Below, piece after piece: positions 30,384-39,405 of a DNA stretch of 64,000 nt; the stretch's first letter is position 1, and each line of letters begins with the position of its first letter. The stretch spans positions 1-64,000 of the forward strand of contig NZ_JAUSNR010000010.1 in NCBI RefSeq assembly GCF_030656345.1, written 5' to 3'. The translations under genes were made by a program, and so were the position numbers. The stretch comes from Pseudotabrizicola sp. GTDB lineage: Bacteria; Pseudomonadota; Alphaproteobacteria; Rhodobacterales; Rhodobacteraceae. The notes beneath the pieces were generated by a model. That model made no database searches. It was given only the letters and a program-made list of their open reading frames with translations, and was not told the DNA's origin.

Positions 30384-31354
30384 CCCAGGCCCCGCTTGTC
30401 ATGACCTGTGGCGAGCCGGCCGGGATTGGCCCGGAACTGGCGGTGCGCGCCCGCGCAGTTCTGGGCGCGGCCGTGCCCTTCGTCTGGCTGGGCGACCCGC
30501 GCCACCTGCCGCCGGGCACCGACTGGATCGCGGTCGATACCCCACAAGCCGCCGCCAACGTGCCCGAAGGGCGGCTGGCGGTGCTGACCCACCGCTTTGC
30601 CGCCCGCGTCACCCCGGGCCAGCCCGAACCCGCCAATGCGGCAGGCGTGATCGAGGTGATCGCCCGCGCCGTCGCCCTTGTGCAGTCCGGCGCGGCCTCG
30701 GCCATCGTCACGGCCCCCCTGCACAAAAAGGTGCTGAAAGACGGCGCCGGTTTCGCCTTTCCCGGCCATACCGAATACCTGTCGCATCTGGCGGGCGATG
30801 TGCCGGTGGTGATGATGCTGGCCTCGCCCCTGCTGCGGGTGGTGCCCGCCACCATCCACATCCCGCTGGCAGCTGTGCCCGCCGCCCTGACGCCCGCGCT
30901 GCTGGAACAGGTGATCCGTCTGACACATGCCGGGCTGATCCGCGATTTCGGCATCCCGGTGCCGCGCATCGCGGTCGCGGGCCTGAACCCCCATGCGGGT
31001 GAAGGTGGCGCGATGGGGCATGAGGATGCATCGGTGATCGCCCCCGTGATCGCCCGCCTGCAGGCCGAGGGGATGGCGCTGACCGGCCCCCTGCCCGCCG
31101 ACACCATGTTCCACCCGCGCGCGCGCGCACAGTATGACGCCGCCGTCTGCACCTATCACGATCAGGCGCTGATCCCGATCAAGACGCTGGATTTCGACGG
31201 CGGGGTGAATGTGACGCTGGGCCTGCCTTTTGTGCGGACATCGCCCGACCATGGCACCGGGTTCGACATTGCGGGCAAGGGGGTGGCCTTGCCCGATTCA
31301 CTGGTTGCGGCGTGTCGGATGGCATGGGACATGGCAGCGGCGCGCTTTGCGTAA
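30380..31354 (+). CDS. pdxA: 4-hydroxythreonine-4-phosphate dehydrogenase
   Basis: Enzyme of pyridoxal 5'-phosphate synthesis, 324 aa, that oxidises 4-phosphohydroxythreonine. The start APLVMTCGEPAGIGPELAV, PLHKKVLKDGAGFAFPGHTE and GLNPHAGEGGAMGHED supply the metal-binding histidines. LPADTMFHPRARAQYDA and YHDQALIPIK complete the signature. The start is GTG 30380, overlapping the surA stop. It shares a transcript direction with rsmA after a repeat-type hairpin. Confidence 0.95.
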   Translation: MTQAPLVMTCGEPAGIGPELAVRARAVLGAAVPFVWLGDPRHLPPGTDWIAVDTPQAAANVPEGRLAVLTHRFAARVTPGQPEPANAAGVIEVIARAVALVQSGAASAIVTAPLHKKVLKDGAGFAFPGHTEYLSHLAGDVPVVMMLASPLLRVVPATIHIPLAAVPAALTPALLEQVIRLTHAGLIRDFGIPVPRIAVAGLNPHAGEGGAMGHEDASVIAPVIARLQAEGMALTGPLPADTMFHPRARAQYDAAVCTYHDQALIPIKTLDFDGGVNVTLGLPFVRTSPDHGTGFDIAGKGVALPDSLVAACRMAWDMAAARFA

Positions 31355-31362
31355 GTGTCGGA

Positions 31363-31393
31363 CTGGGGCTCTGCCCCAGACCCCGGGATATTT
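31363..31393 (+). repeat. Dispersed hairpin-GGGATATTT element (copy B)
   Basis: A perfect hairpin with arms CTGGGGC (31363-31369) and GCCCCAG (31373-31379), loop TCT, is followed by ACCCCGGGATATTT. It lies 9 bp after the pdxA stop in the same orientation. Copy A lies after soxG, and a more degraded relative is at 61300-61356. Confidence 0.55.
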
Positions 31394-31424
31394 ATGAACA
31401 GATGATAAGATAGGGTGCGCGGAT

Positions 31425-32267
31425 ATGGCGACGATTGATGGATTGCCGCCGCTGCGCGAGGTGATCCGGGCGCATGATCTGGTGGCGAAAAAGCAGCTGG
31501 GGCAGAACTTCCTGCTCGACCTGAACCTGACCGCCAAGATCGCCCGGCTGGCGGGGGATCTGTCGGGGTGTGATGTGCTGGAGGTCGGCCCCGGCCCGGG
31601 CGGGCTGACGCGCGGGCTGCTGGCAGAAGGTGCGCGCCGGGTGTTGGTAGTGGAAAAAGACCCACGCTGCGTGCCCGCGCTGGAAGAAATTGCGGCAACC
31701 TATCCGGGGCGGCTGGAGATTGTGCAGGGCGACGCGCTGGAGATTGATGTGGCGGCGCGGCTGAATGCCCCGATCCGCATCGTGTCAAACCTGCCCTATA
31801 ACGTCGGGACGGAACTGCTGATCCGCTGGCTGTCGCCCGGCGTCTGGCCGCCGTTCTGGACCTCGCTCACGCTGATGTTCCAGAAAGAGGTGGCCGAACG
31901 CATCGTGGCAAAGCCCCGCAGCGACCATTACGGGCGCCTTGCCCTGCTGACGCAATGGCGGGCGGAGCCCAGAATCGTCATGCACCTGCCGCCCGAGGCC
32001 TTTACCCCCGCGCCACGGGTGCATTCGGCGGTGGTGCATCTGACCCGGCTGGATCAGCCCCGGTTCCCGGCGGATGCGGCGGTGCTGAGCCGCGTCACCG
32101 CCATGGCCTTCAACCAGCGCCGCAAGATGCTGCGGTCCAGCCTGAAGGGCCTTGGCGGCGATGTCGAGGCATTGCTGGAAGGGGTGGGCATCAAGCCCAC
32201 GCAGCGCGCCGAAGAGATCGGGCTGGAGCAGTTCTGCGCCCTGGCGCGGGCCGTGGCGGCGCGCTGA
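31425..32267 (+). CDS. rsmA: 16S rRNA (A1518/A1519) dimethyltransferase
   Basis: KsgA/RsmA enzyme of 280 aa that dimethylates two adenines near the 3' end of 16S r[14 protein letters not shown] is the family start motif (residues 24-34). The AdoMet site [16 protein letters not shown] follows, then acidic loop residue VVEKD and catalytic NLPYN near 122-126. The C-terminal [12 protein letters not shown] segment matches. It is the last gene of the lptF-to-rsmA run. Confidence 0.95.
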   Translation: MATIDGLPPLREVIRAHDLVAKKQLGQNFLLDLNLTAKIARLAGDLSGCDVLEVGPGPGGLTRGLLAEGARRVLVVEKDPRCVPALEEIAATYPGRLEIVQGDALEIDVAARLNAPIRIVSNLPYNVGTELLIRWLSPGVWPPFWTSLTLMFQKEVAERIVAKPRSDHYGRLALLTQWRAEPRIVMHLPPEAFTPAPRVHSAVVHLTRLDQPRFPADAAVLSRVTAMAFNQRRKMLRSSLKGLGGDVEALLEGVGIKPTQRAEEIGLEQFCALARAVAAR

Positions 32268-32300
32268 GGCGCAGGGCCGTCGCAGCACCTGTGGCATAAA

Positions 32301-32324
32301 GAAACGCCGCCCCGAAGGGCGGCG
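32301..32324 (-). terminator. Terminator after the DUF4167 gene
   Basis: CGCCGCCC and GGGCGGCG form an 8-bp stem with a tetraloop (32305-32324). On the minus strand it is followed by TTTCTTT, 12 bp after the stop at 32336. It may also stop readthrough from rsmA, but there is no T-run on the plus strand. Confidence 0.65.
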
Positions 32325-32335
32325 GATCTGGGATC

Positions 32336-33397
32336 TTATTCAGCAGCCTCGCGCGGGCCGCCTTCTTTGGACCCTTTGTCATCGGCTGGCTTGTCGCTGG
32401 CCTCCCCTGCCTCTTTCGGCTTTCGGGGCGCGCGCGGACGGCGGACCTTTGCCTCGCCTTCCGGTTTTGCCTCTGGCGTCGGGGCGGGCGTTGCGGCTTC
32501 TGGCTGACGGGCCTCTGGTTGGCGGGCCTCTGGTTGACGGGCCTCTGGCTGCGGCGCGTCGGCTTTTGCCGGGGCGGGTTGTGCTGCGGTCTCGGCCTGT
32601 GCTGCGGGCCGATCCTCGGAACCGCGCTCGGCACTGCGGTCAGGGCGCGGCGGGCGCGGGCCACGGGTGTTGCGGTTCGGGTTGTCTTCGCGGGTGCGGT
32701 TACGCTCACCCTCGGGGCGGTCATTGCGGCGCGGGCGATCTTCGCGGCGTGCGGCGTCGGTTGCCGGACGCGCCTCGGGCGTTTCGACCAGACCGCTGGC
32801 GTCGCCGCGCGGATCGTCGATCAGAGCGCTGTCGGGCTGATCGCCCTGCCCGGCATCGGTCACCCGGTCATCGCGCCAGTTGCGGGTGTTGCCGCCATCG
32901 CGATTGCTGTTGTCACGGTTGCCATCACGGTTGCCACCGTCACGGTTGCCACCGTCGCGGTTGCCCCCGTCACGATAGCCATCACGGTGTCCGCCATCGC
33001 GGTTGCCCGCATAGCTGCCTTGGGCATTGCCTTGCGGGTTGCCGTTCTGGCCACCGGCATAAGTGCCGTTGTTGTTGCCATTCTGGCCACCACTCTGCTG
33101 GCCGCCGCTTGGCCCGAACTGCTGCTGGCGCTGTTCCTGCTCAGCGGCCATCTCGCGCTGTGCCTCGCCCAGCATGCGGGTGTAATGCTCGGCGTGCTGC
33201 AGGAAATTCTCTGCCGCCACACGGTCATTCGACAGCTGGGCATCGCGCGCCAGCATCTGATATTTCTCGATGATCTGCTGCGGGGTGCCACGCACCTTGC
33301 CTTCGGGGCCCGAGCTTTCGAACACCCGGTTGATGATATTGCCGAGCGTGCGCGGGCGGTTCTGCTTGGAACGCGAACGGGACTTGGAAGAGCGCAT
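32336..33397 (-). CDS. DUF4167 domain protein with repetitive disordered tail
   Basis: Protein of 353 aa. The N-terminal 80 residues are the DUF4167 domain (NRPRTLGNIINRVFESSGPEGKVRG, then a helical ARDAQLSNDRVAAENFLQHAEHY segment), which is Arg/Lys-rich and may bind nucleic acid. The rest is low complexity. It has a Gly/Asn-rich tract with NRDGG-type repeats (about residues 130-165), an acidic/Arg segment and an RQPEA triplet repeat, ending in a Lys/Pro/Arg-rich tail. I chose ATG 33397 (MRSSKSRSRSK). Function is unknown but the family is nearly universal in alphaproteobacteria. Confidence 0.85.
   Translation of the reverse strand: MRSSKSRSRSKQNRPRTLGNIINRVFESSGPEGKVRGTPQQIIEKYQMLARDAQLSNDRVAAENFLQHAEHYTRMLGEAQREMAAEQEQRQQQFGPSGGQQSGGQNGNNNGTYAGGQNGNPQGNAQGSYAGNRDGGHRDGYRDGGNRDGGNRDGGNRDGNRDNSNRDGGNTRNWRDDRVTDAGQGDQPDSALIDDPRGDASGLVETPEARPATDAARREDRPRRNDRPEGERNRTREDNPNRNTRGPRPPRPDRSAERGSEDRPAAQAETAAQPAPAKADAPQPEARQPEARQPEARQPEAATPAPTPEAKPEGEAKVRRPRAPRKPKEAGEASDKPADDKGSKEGGPREAAE
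32494..32552 (-). repeat. 15-bp coding tandem repeat (RQPEA units)
   Basis: Three to four near-identical 15-bp units encode Arg-Gln-Pro-Glu-Ala in the disordered part of the DUF4167 protein. Unit count may vary between strains by replication slippage. Confidence 0.7.
32912..33008 (-). repeat. 15-bp coding tandem repeat (NRDGG-like units)
   Basis: About six 15-bp units related to GTTGCCACCGTCACG on the plus strand encode Asn-Arg-Asp-Gly-Gly-like pentapeptides. Some units are degenerate. It keeps frame, so length changes would alter only the linker. Confidence 0.7.
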
Positions 33398-33547
33398 CTT
33401 GTCCTTTGATCCGACTGTCCGACTTGCCCGGATATGAAGCACCCGGATGGCGCGATCCCTGAAAAGGGTCTAACAGGCAAGGTCGGGTTTAAGCACCGTC
33501 TGAACGGGGGCCGCAAGGCCCGCCGCGCTTTGACAGCGCCTGATATT

Positions 33548-33576
33548 GAATAATCATGGCACAGCGCGCCTGACAA
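33548..33576 (-). promoter_or_regulatory. Candidate promoter of the DUF4167 gene
   Basis: On the minus strand TTGTCA (33576-33571) and TTATTC (33553-33548) are 17 bp apart, about 150 bp upstream of the start codon. The -10 is weak. The 270-bp gap between prmC and this gene shows no open frame that looks like a protein. Confidence 0.4.
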
Positions 33577-33667
33577 GCCGATTCTGCGTCAATTTCACAG
33601 GATCGGCGGTTCTGTGTTGTTTTTTCCCTGCGACAAGCGGGGCGGCAAAACGCTTCAGGCAGCCGCG

Positions 33668-34519
33668 TCAGGCAGGGGCTACCGCCGCCACCACCCGGTC
33701 GCGCCCGTCCAGATCGGGCAGCACCCGCACCTGATCCAGACCGGCATCGCGCAGCATCTGCGCCACCGGCACGCCTTGCGTCGGCCCAATTTCCAGCAAC
33801 AGCCGCCCCGCCGGGGCCAGATGCGCCGCCACACCGGCAGCAATGGCGCGGTAGGCGTCCAGCCCGTCGCCGCCGGGGGTCAGCGCCAGATGGGGTTCAA
33901 ACAGACGCACCTCGGGCGACAGACCGGCCAATTCGGCCTGCGTGATATAGGGCGGATTTGACACGATCAGGTCAAAGTGCCCGTCCACCGGACCAAACCA
34001 TGAGCCTTGCGCGAAACGGCAGCGCCCGGCCAGCCCCAGCGCATCGGCATTGCGCTGCGCCACCGTCAGTGCCGCCGCCGACAGATCGACGCCCAGACCT
34101 TCTGCCGCGTCGCGTTCCGCCAGCAGCGACAGCGCAATCGCCCCCGATCCGGTGCCCAGATCCAGCACCCGGGCAAAGGGCGCAGCGAGGGCCTCGGCCA
34201 CCAGTGTTTCGGTCTCGGGGCGCGGGTCCAGCACATCGGGCGTCACGATGAACCGTCGGCCCCAGAACAGCCGCCCGCCCACCAGATGCGAGACCGGCTC
34301 GCGCGCGGCGCGGCGCGCGATCAGCGTGGCGAAACCTGCAAGCGTGGCCTCGGATGCCGCCTCCTGCAGATGCAGGGTCAGCCGGTCGGGCAAGATGCCT
34401 GCCGCATGGGCCAAGAGCACCCGCGCATCCCCCGCCGCATCGGGCACACCGGCCGCGCGTAGATCGCGCACCGCCTGCACCAGCGCGGCAGACAGCGTGG
34501 TCACAGGCTGGGTGGTCAC
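33668..34519 (-). CDS. prmC: Release factor glutamine N5-methyltransferase
   Basis: PrmC/HemK enzyme of 283 aa that methylates the Gln of the GGQ motif in release factors. An N-terminal helical domain is followed by the AdoMet site [20 protein letters not shown] near residue 115. The catalytic motif SNPPYI is near residue 185. GTG 34519 overlaps the prfA stop (GTGA), which couples the enzyme to its own substrate gene. Confidence 0.95.
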   Translation of the reverse strand: MTTQPVTTLSAALVQAVRDLRAAGVPDAAGDARVLLAHAAGILPDRLTLHLQEAASEATLAGFATLIARRAAREPVSHLVGGRLFWGRRFIVTPDVLDPRPETETLVAEALAAPFARVLDLGTGSGAIALSLLAERDAAEGLGVDLSAAALTVAQRNADALGLAGRCRFAQGSWFGPVDGHFDLIVSNPPYITQAELAGLSPEVRLFEPHLALTPGGDGLDAYRAIAAGVAAHLAPAGRLLLEIGPTQGVPVAQMLRDAGLDQVRVLPDLDGRDRVVAAVAPA

Positions 34520-35571
34520 AGTCCGGCCTCGGCCAGTTTCTGCGCCTGATCTTCGGATTGCAGCGCGTCGATTATGGCGTCCAGATCCCCCGCCATCACC
34601 TGGGCCAGTGAATAGAGCGTCAGGTTGATGCGGTGATCGGTCATCCGGCCTTGCGGGAAGTTATAGGTGCGGATGCGTTCAGACCTGTCGCCGGACCCCA
34701 CCTGCGCCTTGCGGTCGGCGGAACGGGCGGCATCAATTCGCTCGCGTTCCAGATCGAACAGCCGGGCGCGCAGCACCTGCATCGCAATCTCGCGGTTGCG
34801 GTGCTGCGACTTTTCGGAACTGGTGACGATGATGCCGGTCGGCAGATGGGTGATGCGCACCGCGGAATCGGTGGTGTTCACGTGCTGGCCCCCGGCACCC
34901 GACGCGCGCATGGTATCAAGGCGGATGTCGCTGGCCGGGATGTCCAGATCGACCTCTTCCGCTTCGGGCAGCACCGCCACGGTGGCGGCAGAGGTGTGGA
35001 TACGGCCCTGCGCCTCGGTTTCCGGCACGCGCTGCACGCGGTGGGTGCCGGCTTCATACTTCAGGCGGGCGAACACGCCTTCGCCCTTGACATGTGCCGT
35101 CACCGATTTGATGCCGCCAAGGTCAGAAAGCTGCTGCTCCAGAATGTCAAAGCTCCAGCCCTTTGCCTCGGCATAGCGCTGATACATCCTGAGCAGGTCG
35201 CCTGCGAACAACGATGCCTCATCCCCGCCGGTACCGGGGCGGATTTCCAGAATGGCAGGCCGCGCATCGGCGGCATCACGCGGCAGCAGTGCCACCCGCA
35301 GCGCCTGTTCAATCTGCGGAATGCGGGCGCGCAGACGGGGCAGCTCTTCCTCGGCCAGGGCTTTCATTTCGGGGTCGGCCAGCCAGCCCTCAGCCTCGGC
35401 CATATCATCCAGCCCCCGGCGATAGGCGGCGATCTGGTCGACCACGGGTTTCAGCTCGGAATATTCGCGGCTCAGCCCCGCAATATCGCCGGGGGCTGCC
35501 CCGGCATTCAGCTTCGCTTCGAGAAACTCGAACCGCTGGGTGATCTGGGCAAGCTTGTCAAACGGAACCAT
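34516..35571 (-). CDS. prfA: Peptide chain release factor 1
   Basis: RF1 of 351 aa, recognising UAA and UAG. The GGQ motif is in [19 protein letters not shown] near residue 230. The codon-recognition PxT-type segment lies earlier, near [12 protein letters not shown]. The start [14 protein letters not shown] at 35571 is the usual RF1 start; an open frame continues upstream but is not RF1-like. It is followed directly by prmC. Confidence 0.96.
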   Translation of the reverse strand: MVPFDKLAQITQRFEFLEAKLNAGAAPGDIAGLSREYSELKPVVDQIAAYRRGLDDMAEAEGWLADPEMKALAEEELPRLRARIPQIEQALRVALLPRDAADARPAILEIRPGTGGDEASLFAGDLLRMYQRYAEAKGWSFDILEQQLSDLGGIKSVTAHVKGEGVFARLKYEAGTHRVQRVPETEAQGRIHTSAATVAVLPEAEEVDLDIPASDIRLDTMRASGAGGQHVNTTDSAVRITHLPTGIIVTSSEKSQHRNREIAMQVLRARLFDLERERIDAARSADRKAQVGSGDRSERIRTYNFPQGRMTDHRINLTLYSLAQVMAGDLDAIIDALQSEDQAQKLAEAGL

Positions 35572-35735
35572 CCGCGCGGTGTCGCCCGATTGCGCGGGCG
35601 GGTCAAGAGCGGGCAACGGCAGCCCGGCGGCGCGCCGCAAAAAACCGAAAGCCCCAAGGGAACCGGCACGACAGTCGCGCGTTTCATACCGCACCGTTCC
35701 GGCTTCCGGCGCGGATTCTGGGGGAAGCGGTCACG

Positions 35736-36896
35736 ATGACGCCTGTCAACTATCAAGCGGTGCACAAGTTCCCCATCACCCCCGGGCCTGACATTGACCG
35801 CCGCCCGCCGCCGTGGCCGCTGGTGGGTCTGTTCCTGCTGGCGATGATCGCGGCCATCGCGTTTGCCCGCGATTTCCTGATGCCGATCACCTTTTCGATC
35901 CTGCTGTTCTTTGTCTTCGTGCCGGTCCGCCGCCGCCTCACCCGCTTTGGCGTGCCCCCCGGCATTACGGCGGCCGCCATCGTGCTGTCTCTCTTGCTCA
36001 GCATCGTGGCGCTTGTCTGGTCGGTTTCCGGCCCCGCCGGCCAGCTGATCGCCGACATGCCCGAGATCCAGTCCGCGCTCAGCGAAAAGCTGCAGCGCCT
36101 TCGCGGCACCTTCGAGACGATCGACACCGCCATGACCCAGATCGAGGCCGAAGCCACCGCCCCCGAATCCGACCCCACTGCCGGCATCGACGTGGCCTCG
36201 GCCATTCTGGACGGGCTTTACACCACGCCCGGTGTGCTGGGCCAGATCGCGCTGACGCTGTTCTTGCTGTTCTTTCTGATCGCCTCGGGCGATCTGATCT
36301 ATCTGAAAATCGTGCAAAGCTTTGATTCGATGCGTGAAAAGCGCAACGCCTATTCCGCCCTGCGCGAGATAGAGGAAAGTCTGGGCAGTTATCTTGGGGC
36401 CATCACCCTGATCAACGCCTGCCTTGGCATTGCCATCGGTCTGGCGATGTGGGCGCTTGGCATGCCGTCGCCGCTGCTGTTCGGTCTGGTGGCCTTTGCC
36501 CTGAACTTCATTCCCTATCTGGGGGCAATCACCGGGGTTGGCATCGCGCTGCTGGTCGCATTGGTCACGTTTACCGATGTGTTCTGGCCGGTGATGGTGG
36601 CCCTGACCTATCTGACCCTGACCACGCTGGAAGGCCAGCTGATCACCCCCTATTTCGTCGCCCGCCGTTTGCAGATGAATGCAGTGGTGGTGTTCCTGAC
36701 CGTGGCGCTCTGGGCCTGGCTGTGGTCGGTGATCGGGATGATCATCGCCGTGCCGCTGCTGGTGGTGATTTCGGTAATCTGCGATCATGTGCCGGGGCTG
36801 GAGAAACTGGGCAACTTTCTTGCCGGCGACGATCCCGTTCCGCTGGCCGAGGAAGAGCCGGAGCCCAAGGCAGGGCTGACATCCGACCCGACCTGA
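35736..36896 (+). CDS. AI-2E family (PerM/UPF0118) membrane transporter
   Basis: Integral membrane protein of 386 aa. Two N-terminal helices (PLVGLFLLAMIAAIAFARDF, FSILLFFVFVPV) and further segments lead to the family core SYLGAITLINACLGI and FALNFIPYLGAI. The C-terminal block LEGQLITPYFVARRLQMNAVVVF also matches. Members export AI-2-like molecules or sodium/protons, so the substrate is open. It is convergent with the Nudix gene and divergent from prfA. Confidence 0.9.
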   Translation: MTPVNYQAVHKFPITPGPDIDRRPPPWPLVGLFLLAMIAAIAFARDFLMPITFSILLFFVFVPVRRRLTRFGVPPGITAAAIVLSLLLSIVALVWSVSGPAGQLIADMPEIQSALSEKLQRLRGTFETIDTAMTQIEAEATAPESDPTAGIDVASAILDGLYTTPGVLGQIALTLFLLFFLIASGDLIYLKIVQSFDSMREKRNAYSALREIEESLGSYLGAITLINACLGIAIGLAMWALGMPSPLLFGLVAFALNFIPYLGAITGVGIALLVALVTFTDVFWPVMVALTYLTLTTLEGQLITPYFVARRLQMNAVVVFLTVALWAWLWSVIGMIIAVPLLVVISVICDHVPGLEKLGNFLAGDDPVPLAEEEPEPKAGLTSDPT

Positions 36897-36905
36897 GCGG
36901 CGACA

Positions 36906-37343
36906 CTACCCCAGTCTGGCAGCCTGACGGGCCACGCTGGCCACGTCCAGGCTCAGGTCTGCCTGATCCTCGATCTGGTCCAGATCAACCCAGCGCGCAT
37001 CCAGCGCATCATCCGCCGCAACCGGCTCGCCCTGCTGCCACCGGCACAGCACCGCGATCAACACGAAATGCTGCCGCACTGTGCCATCTTCGGCCAGATC
37101 ATAGGCATCCACCGCCGCAAAAACCCGCTCGGCAAGCGCTGTGACCCCGGTTTCCTCGCGCAGTTCACGCGCGGCTGCGGCCAGCAGAGTCTCGCCGAAA
37201 TCAACCTTGCCGCCGGGAAAGCCCCAAAACCCGGCATCCGGCGGATTGGCGCGCTGCACCAGCAGCACCTGCGCCGCACGGATGACAACCGCGAGAACGG
37301 CAGGGACAGGATGCAGCGGGGGCGGCGACAAAGGCAGGGGCAT
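36906..37343 (-). CDS. Nudix hydrolase
   Basis: Nucleotide-type pyrophosphohydrolase of 145 aa. The full Nudix box GKVDFGETLLAAAARELREETG fits Gx5Ex7REUxEExG. FWGFPGGK just before it and a C-terminal WVDLDQI are typical of the MutT-like/ADP-ribose branch. I chose ATG 37343 (MPLPLSPPPL). Substrate unknown. It may be co-transcribed with the GNAT gene upstream. Confidence 0.88.
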   Translation of the reverse strand: MPLPLSPPPLHPVPAVLAVVIRAAQVLLVQRANPPDAGFWGFPGGKVDFGETLLAAAARELREETGVTALAERVFAAVDAYDLAEDGTVRQHFVLIAVLCRWQQGEPVAADDALDARWVDLDQIEDQADLSLDVASVARQAARLG

Positions 37344-37374
37344 GTGTGCGCTATGTTCCAAAACGAGGGCCACC

Positions 37375-37836
37375 TTACCCCTGCACAAGGTGCAGTTTGT
37401 AGCCCACATGCGACGCCTCAAACCCCAGCGCATCGTAGAACCGGTGCGCATCGGGCCGGGTCTTGTCGGTCGTCAGTTGCACCAGAGTGCAACCCTCCGC
37501 CCGGCAGGTCGCAATGGCCCAGTCAAACATCGCCCGGCCCACGCCTTTGCTGCGCTGGTCACCCGCCACCCGTACCGCCTCGATCATCCCCCGTTTCGCA
37601 CCGCCCCGCGAAAGACCTGGAATGAAGCTCAGCTGCAGGGTGCCGACCACCTGCCCGTCCTCCTCGGCCACGCACAGAAACTGATTGCGGTCGGCCTCAA
37701 TCTGCTCAAACGCGCGCTGATAGGCGGTCAGATCGCGCGACGCATCTTCGCGCTGCCGCCCAAGATCATCATCCGCCAGCAGGCCGACAATGGTTGCCAG
37801 ATCGCCCGCGCGGGCCTTTCGGAAAATCAGTGCCAT
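37375..37836 (-). CDS. GNAT family N-acetyltransferase
   Basis: Acetyl-CoA-dependent N-acetyltransferase of 153 aa. It starts IFRKARAGDLATIVGLLADD. The beta-bulge strand GTLQLSFIPGLSR precedes the acetyl-CoA loop QRSKGVGRAMFDWAI near residue 95. The C-terminal HRFYDALGFEASHVGYKL is typical. It is preceded by the DUF1499 gene with a 10-bp gap. Substrate unknown. Confidence 0.9.
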   Translation of the reverse strand: MALIFRKARAGDLATIVGLLADDDLGRQREDASRDLTAYQRAFEQIEADRNQFLCVAEEDGQVVGTLQLSFIPGLSRGGAKRGMIEAVRVAGDQRSKGVGRAMFDWAIATCRAEGCTLVQLTTDKTRPDAHRFYDALGFEASHVGYKLHLVQG

Positions 37837-37846
37837 ATCCGCCCCC

Positions 37847-38290
37847 TCACATCGCCGCCAGCCAGGCCCGCAGCCGGTCGGCGTTCACCCCCATATCCTC
37901 ACGCCCAAAGCGCAGGCGGGCGTGGATGTACAGCCCATCCTCGCGCGCCTCCGCCGTAGTGTAATCGGGAAAGCCCCACAGGGCGGACCGGGTGACGTAA
38001 GTGATCCGCCCCTCTGCCACCGACCCGGCCAGCCGCCGGGTGCGGGGCGTCGCCAGTGCCATATCGTCCAGCCGCGCCAGCAGATCAACCGGCGCAGCCT
38101 TCGCGGCGGACAGCCGCAGCCGCGCCGCCCCGGTTTCCGACAAGACCGCATCCCACGGGGCCTTGGCCCAGCCCGCCCCATCCTGCGCCACATGCCAGCG
38201 GGCCGGATCATCCGGGGCCAGCCGCACAAAAGCCATCAGCCCCAGCACGGCCACGATCAGAGCGGCAAAGATCAGACCCATCATACGCAT
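37847..38290 (-). CDS. DUF1499 family membrane-anchored protein
   Basis: A 147-aa protein with an N-terminal membrane anchor or signal (GLIFAALIVAVLGLMAFVRL). A DUF1499-like body follows, with TPRTRRLAGSVAEGRITYVTRSALWGFPDYTTAEA and a final LRFGREDMGVNADRLRAWL. Function is unknown. ATG 38290 is used; ATG 38284 (MMGL) is also possible. It lies 8 bp after speB. Confidence 0.82.
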   Translation of the reverse strand: MRMMGLIFAALIVAVLGLMAFVRLAPDDPARWHVAQDGAGWAKAPWDAVLSETGAARLRLSAAKAAPVDLLARLDDMALATPRTRRLAGSVAEGRITYVTRSALWGFPDYTTAEAREDGLYIHARLRFGREDMGVNADRLRAWLAAM

Positions 38291-38298
38291 ACCTTATG

Positions 38299-39264
38299 TC
38301 ACCTGCGGAATTTCGCCCAGTGGTACAGGCAAATCAGCTCATGCGCCACATGCGCCCCGGCAATCGCGGTGGCCCCTGTGGTGTCATAGGCGGGCGACAC
38401 CTCGACAATATCGCCCCCCACCATGTTGATCCCCGCCAGATCGCGCAGACACGCCGCCGCCTGCCAGCTGTGCAACCCGCCCCAGACCGGGGTGCCGGTG
38501 CCGGGGGCCACCGACGGGTCCAGACAATCAATGTCAAAGGTCACGTAAACCGGCCGGTCACCCACAATCGCTTTTGCCCGCGCCACCGCTTGCGCCGTTC
38601 CCTGCTCGTGCACGGTGCGGGCGTCGATGTAGTCGACCCCCAGATAATCGTCGCAATGGGTGCGGATGCCGATCTGCACGCTGGCCGTGGGGTCGATCAC
38701 CCCCGATTTCACCGCCTTGTAGAAAAACGTGCCATGGTCGATCCGGTCCATGTCGTCATCGGCCCACAGATCGGAATGCGCATCGAAATGGATCACCGCC
38801 ATCGGGCCATACTTCTCGGCATAGGCACGCAGGATTGGCAAAGTGATGAAATGATCGCCCCCCAGCGTGACCGTGCCCACATCGGCCGCCAGAATGGTGC
38901 GGATGTGGGCGGTCAAAAGCCCCGGAAAGCTGGGCGTATGGGCGTAATCAAACGCCAGATCGCCATAGTCTATGATCGCCATCTCTTCCAGCGGGCTGGT
39001 GGGCCAGCCATAAGGCGGATCGAACGGCTGCAACGCAGACGCCTCGCGGATCGCGCGCGGGCCGAACCGGGTGCCGGTGCGGTGCGTCACCGCCTGATCG
39101 AACGGCACGCCGGTGATCGCCAGATCCACCCCGGTCAGATCCTTGGTATAGGTCCGGCGCAGAAAACTGGTCGCGCCGGCAAAGGCATTTTCAAACGCCA
39201 ACCCCTTCAACCCCTTGCGGGTAAAAGCCCCGTCGACATCTTTTTTCGCATCTTCCAAAGCCAT
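38299..39264 (-). CDS. speB: Agmatinase / ureohydrolase
   Basis: Binuclear manganese ureohydrolase of 321 aa. Metal ligands are visible in TLGGDHFIT, VIHFDAHSDLW and VTFDIDCLDPSVAPGTG. This matches agmatinase (agmatine to putrescine plus urea) best, though guanidinobutyrase or another ureohydrolase is possible. I chose ATG 39264 (MALEDAKKDVDG). It starts a minus-strand run with DUF1499, GNAT and Nudix genes. Confidence 0.9.
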   Translation of the reverse strand: MALEDAKKDVDGAFTRKGLKGLAFENAFAGATSFLRRTYTKDLTGVDLAITGVPFDQAVTHRTGTRFGPRAIREASALQPFDPPYGWPTSPLEEMAIIDYGDLAFDYAHTPSFPGLLTAHIRTILAADVGTVTLGGDHFITLPILRAYAEKYGPMAVIHFDAHSDLWADDDMDRIDHGTFFYKAVKSGVIDPTASVQIGIRTHCDDYLGVDYIDARTVHEQGTAQAVARAKAIVGDRPVYVTFDIDCLDPSVAPGTGTPVWGGLHSWQAAACLRDLAGINMVGGDIVEVSPAYDTTGATAIAGAHVAHELICLYHWAKFRR

Positions 39265-39405
39265 ATCGAAACTCCCGTTTGTCAAACGGTCGTCATTCTG
39301 TCCCTCGGAGACGCGCCAGATCCGGTTGACCGGAATTGGCCAGAGCGGCACGCGGCTGTCAAGCACCCTCGCCCGGCTCAGGCCACGTCTGGGTTTGGTC
39401 TCAGC

